Below, piece after piece: positions 49,667-57,161 of a DNA stretch of 64,000 bases. Each line of letters opens with the position of its first letter. Position 1 is the first letter of the stretch. The DNA comes from Psychromicrobium silvestre (GTDB taxonomy: Bacteria > Actinomycetota > Actinomycetes > Actinomycetales > Micrococcaceae). The DNA is taken from assembly GCF_013408295.1 (NCBI RefSeq), contig NZ_JACBYQ010000001.1:558001-622000 (forward strand). The letters run 5' to 3'. The position numbers were made by a program, and so were the translations under genes. The notes under the pieces were generated by a model. That model saw nothing but the letters and a program-made list of their open reading frames with translations. It had not been told where the DNA came from and ran no database searches.

Positions 49667-49727
49667 GTCCAGTCGTAGTTAGCAATACCAGGTAATACCG
49701 AAGAATTCAGTATGGGAAGGCGAGGCA

Positions 49728-52235
49728 GTGAGCCAGCAGACAGTGGGCCAGCAGAGCAGCGAGCAGCGGAGCTACGACGTCGCAGCCATTGAGTCGAAGT
49801 GGTTGCCGCGCTGGGAGGAAGCCAAGCTCTTTGTTCCGCTCGACGACGGCAGCAAGGAACGCCGTTACGTGCTGGACATGTTCCCCTATCCCTCGGGTGA
49901 CCTGCACATGGGTCATGCCGAGGCGTTCGCTATGGGAGACGTCGTCGCACGCTATCTGAAGCTGAAAGGCTTCGACGTGCTGCACCCCATTGGCTGGGAC
50001 TCCTTCGGCCTGCCCGCCGAGAACGCTGCGATTAAGCGCAATGCTCACCCCTCGGAGTGGACTTATGCCAATATCGACACCCAGGCGGCCTCCTTCAAGC
50101 GCTATGGCATCGCGGTGGATTGGTCTCGGGAACTTCATACTTCAGACCCCGAGTACTACCGCTGGACCCAGTGGCTTTTCCTGCGCTTCTACCAGCGCGG
50201 GCTGGCCTATCGGAAGAATTCTCCGGTCAATTGGTGCCCCAAGGATCAGACGGTGTTGGCCAATGAGCAGGTAGTGAACGGCGCTTGCGAGCGCTGCGGC
50301 ACCCTGGTAACTAAGAAGAATCTGAATCAGTGGTACTACAAGATCACCGATTACGCGGACCGCTTGCTGGACGATATGGAGCCGCTCAAGGGTCACTGGC
50401 CGGAGCGAGTACTGGCCATGCAGCGGAACTGGATTGGCCGCTCTGAGGGTGCTCACGTAGATTTCGAAATCAAGGACCTGGCACAGAAGGTCACGGTTTT
50501 CAGCACCAGGCCAGACACCCTGGCCGGCGCCACTTTCTTCGTGGTAGCTGCGGACTCCGCGCTAGCATCCGAGCTGGTCACCGATCAGCATCGGGCCGAT
50601 CTGGAGGCTTATCAGGAGGACGTTAAGAAGCTTTCCGAAATCGAGCGACAGGCCACCGAGCGGGAGAAAACCGGGGTGTTCCTGGGCCGTTACGCAATCA
50701 ATCCGCTTACCGGTACGGAGTTGCCTGTCTGGGCCGCCGATTATGTGCTGGCGGACTACGGTACCGGTGCGGTGATGGCTGTTCCGGCTCATGATCAGCG
50801 GGATCTAGATTTTGCCCGAGCCTTCGGCCTGCCTGTTCAGGTGGTGGTGGAAACGGGGCAGGAGGATCCTGCGATTTCCGGTATTGCCACCACCGGCGAT
50901 GGCAAAATGATTAACTCCGGTTCTCTGGACGGGCTGAGTAAGGCCGAAGCCATTCCGGCTGCTATTGAACTGCTGGAGGCCGCCAAGACCGGTCAGAAGA
51001 CTGTTAACTATCGGCTGCGTGATTGGCTGCTCAGCCGGCAGCGTTTCTGGGGCGCACCCATCCCGATCATCCACTGCGCGGACTGCGGTGAAGTGCCGGT
51101 TCCTGATGATCAGTTGCCGGTACGTCTACCGGATAATCTTCGTGGCGAAGACCTGTCACCCAAGGGGACTTCTCCGTTAGCAGCAGTTCAGGATTGGGTG
51201 AATGTTTCCTGCCCGAAGTGTGCTGGCCCCGCCCTGCGCGATACCGACACGATGGATACCTTCGTCGATTCCTCCTGGTATTTCTTGCGTTTCGTTTCGC
51301 CGCACGATGAGCAGTTGCCCTTTGACCCGGAGGCAGTCGCTCGCTGGATGCCGGTGGGTCAGTACGTAGGCGGTGTGGAGCACGCCATCCTGCACCTGCT
51401 GTACAGCAGGTTCTTCATGAAGGTGCTCTTTGACTTGGGCATGGTTAGCATGCAGGAACCCTTTGCCGCGCTGCTGAACCAAGGTCAGGTCATCAACGGC
51501 GGCAAGGCAATGAGTAAATCGCTCGGCAACGGCATTGACTTGTCCGAACAGCTGGATCGATTCGGCGTGGACGCGGTGCGCATCGCCATGGTGTTTGCCT
51601 CCCCGCCGGAGGACGATGTGGACTGGGCTGACGTTTCCCCGGCCGGTTCAGCGAAGTTCCTGGCCCGAGCTTGGCGGCTAGCCCAGGATGTGGCTGCGGC
51701 GGCGGACGACGGCGGTGTGAACGCCGACGGTGGGCGTGAAGGGGACGCCGCGTTGCGGGCAGCGACGCACCGAACCGTGGCCGAGGCAGCGGAACTGCTG
51801 GATGCCCATAAATTCAATGTCGTCATCGCCAAGATCATGGAATTGGTCAACACCACCCGAAAAGCCATCGACTCGGGTGCCGGTGCTGCCGATCCAGCCG
51901 TGCGTGAGGCCGTCGAAGCGGTTGCTATATTGCTGAGTTTGTTCGCGCCCTATACCGCGGACGATATGTGGGAGCAGCTCGGTCATCATGATTTCGTAGC
52001 CCGTGCAGAGTGGCCGAAGGTGGACCAGTCGTTGCTGGTGCTATCTACGGTGACAGCGGTGGTCCAAGTCCAAGGTAAGGTTCGCGACCGTTTGGAAGTG
52101 CCTGCCGATGTCACGGAGGAAGCCCTGCGAGAATTGGCTCTGGCTTCGGAAAACGTGCAGAAGTTCTTGGACGGCCGCCAGATTAGAACGGTGATCGTTC
52201 GCGCGCCGAAACTGGTCAATATTGTCCCTGCCTAA
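49728..52235 (+). CDS. leuS: Leucyl-tRNA synthetase
   Basis: Class I synthetase charging tRNA-Leu. 835 aa. HIGH-type motif HMGH at residues 60-63 in [15 protein letters not shown]. The CP1 editing domain spans about 220-420 ([30 protein letters not shown]). The zinc-region cysteines appear in [10 protein letters not shown], and the KMSKS loop is AMSKS at 594-598. Helical anticodon-binding and C-terminal domains complete it ([18 protein letters not shown]). GTG start at 49728 with GGGAAGGCGAGG upstream. The 336-nt gap before it carries the candidate attenuator. Divergent from putA. Confidence 0.97.
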   Translation: MSQQTVGQQSSEQRSYDVAAIESKWLPRWEEAKLFVPLDDGSKERRYVLDMFPYPSGDLHMGHAEAFAMGDVVARYLKLKGFDVLHPIGWDSFGLPAENAAIKRNAHPSEWTYANIDTQAASFKRYGIAVDWSRELHTSDPEYYRWTQWLFLRFYQRGLAYRKNSPVNWCPKDQTVLANEQVVNGACERCGTLVTKKNLNQWYYKITDYADRLLDDMEPLKGHWPERVLAMQRNWIGRSEGAHVDFEIKDLAQKVTVFSTRPDTLAGATFFVVAADSALASELVTDQHRADLEAYQEDVKKLSEIERQATEREKTGVFLGRYAINPLTGTELPVWAADYVLADYGTGAVMAVPAHDQRDLDFARAFGLPVQVVVETGQEDPAISGIATTGDGKMINSGSLDGLSKAEAIPAAIELLEAAKTGQKTVNYRLRDWLLSRQRFWGAPIPIIHCADCGEVPVPDDQLPVRLPDNLRGEDLSPKGTSPLAAVQDWVNVSCPKCAGPALRDTDTMDTFVDSSWYFLRFVSPHDEQLPFDPEAVARWMPVGQYVGGVEHAILHLLYSRFFMKVLFDLGMVSMQEPFAALLNQGQVINGGKAMSKSLGNGIDLSEQLDRFGVDAVRIAMVFASPPEDDVDWADVSPAGSAKFLARAWRLAQDVAAAADDGGVNADGGREGDAALRAATHRTVAEAAELLDAHKFNVVIAKIMELVNTTRKAIDSGAGAADPAVREAVEAVAILLSLFAPYTADDMWEQLGHHDFVARAEWPKVDQSLLVLSTVTAVVQVQGKVRDRLEVPADVTEEALRELALASENVQKFLDGRQIRTVIVRAPKLVNIVPA

Positions 52236-52264
52236 TTCTTCCTGCCTCATGGCTGGCTGCTGAG

Positions 52265-53191
52265 ATGGACGAAACCACAGGAGCCTTCGCCTGGTTGCGC
52301 CGCAGGTTACATCGTCCGGTGGAGCAGGCTCGGCCTCTTTCGCCGAGGGTTGCCGTTGTGACGGATTCTGCCGCTGCGCTGCCCACCGAGTTGGTCTTCG
52401 ATCGGCTCGTGGTGGTGCCGATGCCCGTTATGGTGGATGGACAGATTTTCGGTGAGGGGGATGAAGACCTCTCCGCCAAGCTGAGTCTGGCTCTGGCTGC
52501 GGGCAAGGAGGTGAAGACTTCCAGGCCCTCGCCGGGGCAGTTTGAGCGGGTCTATCAGTCGCTTGCCGATCGGGGCTTCGATTCGGTTCTCTCGCTGCAC
52601 ATCTCCGGGGAGTTATCGGGCACCGTGGAGGCAGCGCGGCTGGCCACTGACCGGGTGTCGATTCCGGTGCAGGTGCTAGATTCCAGGACCGTAGCGATGG
52701 CTCAGGGCTTTGGCGTATTGGCCGCGCTGCGCTCCTCGGCTGGTGGTGAGTCACTGGATTTGGTGGCGACGGCTGCACAACGAGCCCTCGATACCTCAAC
52801 GGTGTTTTTCTACGTCCCCTCTTTGGAGCAATTGCGTCGCGGCGGACGAATCGGCGCGGCAGCTTCTTGGCTGGGCACGGTCTTGGCGATCAAACCCATC
52901 TTGAGTGTGTCCAATGGGCAAGTGGTACCGCTGGAACGAGTGCGTTCTTCGGCTAAGGCGATTGGACGATTGGACGAGTTAGTCGCGGCCGAACTCAGTA
53001 GGCGTGACCAGGCGAGCAGCGTTGCGGTGCATCATTTTGGCAACCGTTCCCAGGCCGAGGCGCTTTTGGGGCGGCTTGCTTTGCTGCCCACGCCTCCGGC
53101 AGAAGCCGTGCTGAGCGATCTACCCGCGGTATTGGCGGCACATGTAGGATTGGGAGTTTTGGCCGTGGTGATCTCAGCACGGGAGAGCTGA
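52265..53191 (+). CDS. DegV family fatty-acid-binding protein
   Basis: Two-domain DegV/FakB fold that binds a fatty acid; FakB homologues present it to the kinase FakA. 308 aa. Family blocks: VAVVTDSAAALP (about residues 29-40), KTSRPSPGQFERVYQSLA, LHISGELSGT (serine contacts carboxylate), and the EQLRRGGRIGAAASWLGTVL helix. No fakA (Dak-like) gene is nearby. The N-terminal 25 residues are extra and basic. It sits between leuS and comEA as in other Micrococcaceae. Confidence 0.9.
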   Translation: MDETTGAFAWLRRRLHRPVEQARPLSPRVAVVTDSAAALPTELVFDRLVVVPMPVMVDGQIFGEGDEDLSAKLSLALAAGKEVKTSRPSPGQFERVYQSLADRGFDSVLSLHISGELSGTVEAARLATDRVSIPVQVLDSRTVAMAQGFGVLAALRSSAGGESLDLVATAAQRALDTSTVFFYVPSLEQLRRGGRIGAAASWLGTVLAIKPILSVSNGQVVPLERVRSSAKAIGRLDELVAAELSRRDQASSVAVHHFGNRSQAEALLGRLALLPTPPAEAVLSDLPAVLAAHVGLGVLAVVISARES

Positions 53192-53270
53192 CTCTTCCTC
53201 CACAATAGGAATCTCAGGTAGTTTCCTCACATTCGCGTTCCTGGCTCTTTCGCGCTCCAGGCAAGCTACC

Positions 53271-53276
53271 TAATCT
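53271..53276 (+). promoter_or_regulatory. -10 element of a leaderless promoter for comEA
   Basis: TAATCT ends 6 nt before the comEA ATG at 53283, without a Shine-Dalgarno sequence. Suggests that comEA-comEC can be transcribed apart from degV. Confidence 0.45.
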
Positions 53277-53282
53277 CGGGAT

Positions 53283-54056
53283 ATGGCAAGCCACAGTAAA
53301 CACTCCAAGCTGAGCCCCAGACTCACCGAGTTATTCCCCGAGGCCACGGAATCAGATCTACTGCGCGCTAACCAGCGGCGCAGTCCTCGCTGGCGGATAA
53401 CGACGGCGGCGCTGCTGGCTGTGCTGTTAGTCGCTGGGGCGGGCGCACTACTCAGTTGGCTCAACGGCTCGGCGAGCCTGGCTCATGGTGCCTCAGGGCC
53501 GCCGAGCGAATCGGTTCCAATCGCGGTGCCTGCGGCAAACTCGGCTAGCCCGAGTAGCACCGGCAAGGCTTCGACCCCAAGCGGAGCTGTTGTCCAGGTG
53601 GTCGGGGCGGTGGCCAAGCCAGGGGTGTTGACCTTGCCTGTCGGTAGCAGAATCTTTCAGGCGATTTCGGCAGCGGGTGGAGCCCTGCCGAGCGCCGAAT
53701 TGGCGGCGTTGAATCTGGCAGCCATAGTTCAGGATGGTCAACAGATTCGAGTGCCGACCCATCAGGAAGCTGCGGGCGGTAGCGGAGGGAGTCCAGACAG
53801 TGCTGGTTCGGGCAAGGGGAGTGCTCAGAACGGCTCAGCCAGCGGCTTGAGTACAGCCAAGGTGGCAGCGATCAATTTGAACACCGCCAGCGCAGAAGAC
53901 CTTGCTAGCTTGCCCAGGGTTGGTCCCGTGCTGGCCCAGCGAATTGTCGATTGGCGAACAGAGCATGGTGCTTTCAACTCGGTTCAGGATCTCGATGCTG
54001 TCGACGGCATCGGGACGAAATTGCTGGAAAGTCTGAGTCCCTTGGTGGTGGTTTAA
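53283..54056 (+). CDS. comEA: Competence protein ComEA (SLBB plus helix-hairpin-helix)
   Basis: Membrane-anchored DNA receptor of the DNA-uptake apparatus. 257 aa. A cytoplasmic basic tail is followed by one transmembrane helix (about residues 41-60, TAALLAVLLVAGAGALLSWL), a low-complexity Ser/Pro/Ala linker, an SLBB domain (VQVVGAVAKPGVLTLPVGSR, about 100-160), a Gly/Ser-rich linker, and a C-terminal double helix-hairpin-helix (INLNTASAEDLASLPRVGP, LDAVDGIGTKLLESL). TAA at 54054-54056 is followed in the same frame, without interruption, by the comEC coding sequence. Confidence 0.93.
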   Translation: MASHSKHSKLSPRLTELFPEATESDLLRANQRRSPRWRITTAALLAVLLVAGAGALLSWLNGSASLAHGASGPPSESVPIAVPAANSASPSSTGKASTPSGAVVQVVGAVAKPGVLTLPVGSRIFQAISAAGGALPSAELAALNLAAIVQDGQQIRVPTHQEAAGGSGGSPDSAGSGKGSAQNGSASGLSTAKVAAINLNTASAEDLASLPRVGPVLAQRIVDWRTEHGAFNSVQDLDAVDGIGTKLLESLSPLVVV

Positions 54057-54332
54057 CTGGGACGGCCAGCTTGGCTTTATTACCAGCGCAGCGCCACGGG
54101 CGGAAAGCTTGCATCCGAACTAGGCGCTGGCAAGGTTTCCGATGCCGAAGGTCCAGAACACGAAGGTTCAGAACATAAGAGTCTTGTCGAGAGGCGCCAC
54201 CGTGTACGCCGTGGAGGGTGGCCACAGCTGAGGGGACTCCTCCACTGGCTACGTAATAGGAAGATCTCAGCGGCAGGAACCGCGCCAAAGCCATGGGACC
54301 TGCGCCTGCTTCCGGCGACTGCCGGAGTCTGG

Positions 54333-55910
54333 GTGGGGGCGGCTTCCGGAGTTCTTCTGCAGCAAAACATCGTCTGGACTCTCGAAGTGGTAATTTTTAT
54401 CGCGCTGCTGCTGGTCCTCGGCTTGGGGTTCTTCGCACGGGCACGGAGTCTTCTTCGTCAACTGAGTCTCGGCGCAGCGATCACCCTCCTGACTTTAGTG
54501 CTGGCCGGCACGCTCTCGGCTGAGCGTATGCCCGCACCCTTAACCAACGCAGTTCAGGATCGAACAATCATTTCCGTGCAGCTCACTCTGGATAACGAGC
54601 CACGGACCTTGGCCGGGGAACCGGGCGGCGTGCTGATCCAGGGAACCCTCAGCGAAGCGACCGTGAAGGGGAATCGTCTCTCGATGTCGCTACCAATCTC
54701 GATCCATGCCGATGGACTCTGGGGTTCGGTGCAGCAAGGACAGCGAATCTCAACCATTGGAGTGCTGGGGTCCGCTGATCCGAGCAATCCTGGGAGAAAT
54801 TCCTTTACTCCTCGAACAGGTCCCCGATTGCTCGCGGGCGTAACTGATTCTGGTCCCTTCGGCGGCCTAAGAAGGCTTCTAAGAATCTCGGTCCAAGAGC
54901 TTTGGAAGGATCGATGGCCGGAGGCTGCCGAGTTGCTGCCGGGCCTGGTAACCGGGGATCGCAGCGCGCAATCCGAGGAACTCAGCCAGTTGATGAAAAC
55001 GGTAGGAATGACTCACGTTTCTGCGGTCAGCGGGATGAATTGCAGCATCGTAGTGCTGGCTATCATCCTGGCGGCCAGGAGCATTCGGATGCCTCGTGTC
55101 TTTGCGGCGCTCTGTGGTGCTCTCGGCTTGCTGTTCTTAATTGGGGTGGTGGGGCCGGATCCTAGTGTGCTTCGTGCCGCAGTGATGGGCACCCTCGGCA
55201 CGCTCTCCTTACTGGGCGGCCGATCAAAGCACCCTTTGGCTTTGCTCCATACCGCGGTGATCGTTCTGCTACTCGCCAATCCGTGGCTAGCCATAAGCTT
55301 TGGTTTTATCTTGTCCGTATTGGCTACCGCCGGCTTGGTGGTCCTCGGGCCTGGTCTGAGATTCTTCTTCGAACGGTTTCTACCCGGCTGGGCAGCTACC
55401 TTAATCGCCATTCCGCTGGCCGCACAACTATGCTGCGCTCCCGTGATTGTCCTGCTCACACCACGATTAACGCCTTATGCCTTACCAGCAAATATTCTGG
55501 CTGCGCCGCTGGTTTCGCTAGGCACCCTACTTGGAACTTTGGCCTTGCCATTATTGCCACTGTTGCCCTGGCTTGCTACGCCTCTGCTCTGGCTGGCCGG
55601 GCTCTGCGCGGGAGGAGTCGTGGCCATCTGTCGTGTCCTCGCCGCGCTACCCGGTTCTTCGCTGCCCTGGCTAGAGGGAGCGCCCGGTGCGATTCTGCTC
55701 GGGCTGCTGTCTGCGGCCTTCCTAGGAGTATTCCTCGCAGCAGAGCACTGGTGGCGCAACCCCGAACGGTTCAAGGAGCGAGCTAGCCGTTGGCTACCGT
55801 TCCGGGTGCGCTGGGTCTTGCAGGGGACCGGCATGATCGCTGTTGCTTCGGTCGCTGGTTCAATGCTCGCGACTTGGCTGGCCCGCGCCTATTACCGAAT
55901 GCCACCCTAA
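54333..55910 (+). CDS. comEC: ComEC/Rec2 family DNA-uptake channel, short form with unclear start
   Basis: Polytopic membrane protein expected to conduct single-stranded DNA during transformation. 525 aa from the first ordinary start, GTG 54333. The conserved competence core includes LLPGLVTGDRSAQSEELSQL and MTHVSAVSGMNCSIV (about residues 195-240), followed by multiple helices. Two oddities: the usual N-terminal stretch PWDLRLLPATAGVWV is encoded directly upstream (54291-54335) but has no ATG, GTG or TTG before it back to the comEA stop; and the C-terminal metallo-beta-lactamase domain found in many ComEC proteins is absent. A non-canonical CTG start, read-through, sequence error or partial decay are all possible. 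Confidence 0.75.
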   Translation: MGAASGVLLQQNIVWTLEVVIFIALLLVLGLGFFARARSLLRQLSLGAAITLLTLVLAGTLSAERMPAPLTNAVQDRTIISVQLTLDNEPRTLAGEPGGVLIQGTLSEATVKGNRLSMSLPISIHADGLWGSVQQGQRISTIGVLGSADPSNPGRNSFTPRTGPRLLAGVTDSGPFGGLRRLLRISVQELWKDRWPEAAELLPGLVTGDRSAQSEELSQLMKTVGMTHVSAVSGMNCSIVVLAIILAARSIRMPRVFAALCGALGLLFLIGVVGPDPSVLRAAVMGTLGTLSLLGGRSKHPLALLHTAVIVLLLANPWLAISFGFILSVLATAGLVVLGPGLRFFFERFLPGWAATLIAIPLAAQLCCAPVIVLLTPRLTPYALPANILAAPLVSLGTLLGTLALPLLPLLPWLATPLLWLAGLCAGGVVAICRVLAALPGSSLPWLEGAPGAILLGLLSAAFLGVFLAAEHWWRNPERFKERASRWLPFRVRWVLQGTGMIAVASVAGSMLATWLARAYYRMPP

Positions 55911-55980
55911 AACAATGGCTCGGCATGATGAGCCAATGATTGAACTTCCGATTGTCGGTGCCACATGGCAGGCTTGAGCT

Positions 55981-56991
55981 GTGCCCGCCGCTAAGACCTC
56001 CGCTAAAACCGCAGCCAATCTGGTGAGCTGGCGAGCCATTCCACCCGCCCCGATCATTCTTCTGCAAGGTCCTGAGGAGTATCTTGCCCATCGGGCGATG
56101 GAATCGGTGCGCGCCTCGATGCGCCGGGCTCATCCCGAGTTGGAACTCAACCACTTAGAGGCTTCGGGCTATAGCGGTGGCGAGCTTTTAATGGCATCGA
56201 GCCCTTCTCTCTTTGGAGAGTACAAGCTCATCGAGGTCCTTGGCCTAGCCAGCATGAGCGATGCCTTCCTCAGCGACGCCCTAGCCTATCTCGCTGCTCC
56301 TGAGGCCGACTGCGTCGTCGTGATGCAGCATGGCGGCGGAGTGCGAGGCAAAAAACTTCTGGATGCACTCAAAGCTGCTGGTTATCCGGTCGTCGAGTGT
56401 CAGCCCCTCAAAAAAGATGCTGAAAAAGCCGAGTTCGTTAAAGCCGAATTCAAGGATGCTCAGCGCCGCTTTGATGCTGATGCGGTCAGAGCCCTCGTCT
56501 CGGCGGTGGGCTCTCAGCTTTCCGAACTGGCCGCTGCCTGCCAACAACTCATCTCCGATGTGGACGGCCCGATCAGTGCGGAGCTGGTGGATAAATATTA
56601 TGGCGGCAGGGTAGAAGCAACAGCTTTTAAGGTAGCCGATGCCGCTGTCGCTGGGAATGGTGCAGTGGCCTTGTCTAGCCTGCGGCACGCGCTGTCCACC
56701 GGCGTTGATCCGGTTCCGCTGGTGGCTTCTCTCGCCATGAAAATACGCGCAGTTGCCAAGGTTTATGGAGCGCGCGGAAGTTCGGCCGGGCTGGCTAAAG
56801 AACTGGGCATGGCCCCTTGGCAAGTCGATCAAGCTCGGCGCGAAGCCGAACGCTGGACCGAGGAAGGCTTAGTTGAGGCCCTGCAGGCATTGGCTCTAGC
56901 CGATGCTCAAGTTAAGGGAGCAGGTCGTGATCCTGTCTACGCCGTGGAGCGCGCCGTCGTGGTGATTGCGACCGCGGCTCGGGGTCGCTAA
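55981..56991 (+). CDS. holA: DNA polymerase III delta subunit
   Basis: Clamp-loader wrench subunit that opens the beta clamp. 336 aa. N-terminal AAA+-like fold without a P-loop (APIILLQGPEEYLAHRAMES), the sensor region CVVVMQHGGGVRGKKLLDAL, and the C-terminal collar domain (VADAAVAGNGAVALSSLRHAL, ALQALALADAQVKGAGRDP). GTG start at 55981, 70 nt after the comEC stop. comEA-comEC-holA order is normal for actinobacteria. Its downstream neighbour is normally rpsT; here accessory genes intervene. Confidence 0.93.
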   Translation: MPAAKTSAKTAANLVSWRAIPPAPIILLQGPEEYLAHRAMESVRASMRRAHPELELNHLEASGYSGGELLMASSPSLFGEYKLIEVLGLASMSDAFLSDALAYLAAPEADCVVVMQHGGGVRGKKLLDALKAAGYPVVECQPLKKDAEKAEFVKAEFKDAQRRFDADAVRALVSAVGSQLSELAAACQQLISDVDGPISAELVDKYYGGRVEATAFKVADAAVAGNGAVALSSLRHALSTGVDPVPLVASLAMKIRAVAKVYGARGSSAGLAKELGMAPWQVDQARREAERWTEEGLVEALQALALADAQVKGAGRDPVYAVERAVVVIATAARGR

Positions 56992-57161
56992 CAAGGTTTG
57001 AAGATTATTCGCTGAGAGCGACATTTATCGTTCGATGCACTGAGTTCGCCCGGGCAGGATCGGGCCGCTCCGAATTATTGCTGCCGTGCTCCCTCCCCAT
57101 CCCAAGAACTAAGACTCGTATACACTTGCGGGAAGGTTCTTATTTTGGGGAATAAGGTGCG

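Noticed and set aside
49464-49727. T-box leader controlling leuS
   Set aside because: The conserved T-box sequence AGGGTGGNACCGCG and a stem I specifier arrangement are not present; a peptide-type attenuator is the better candidate.
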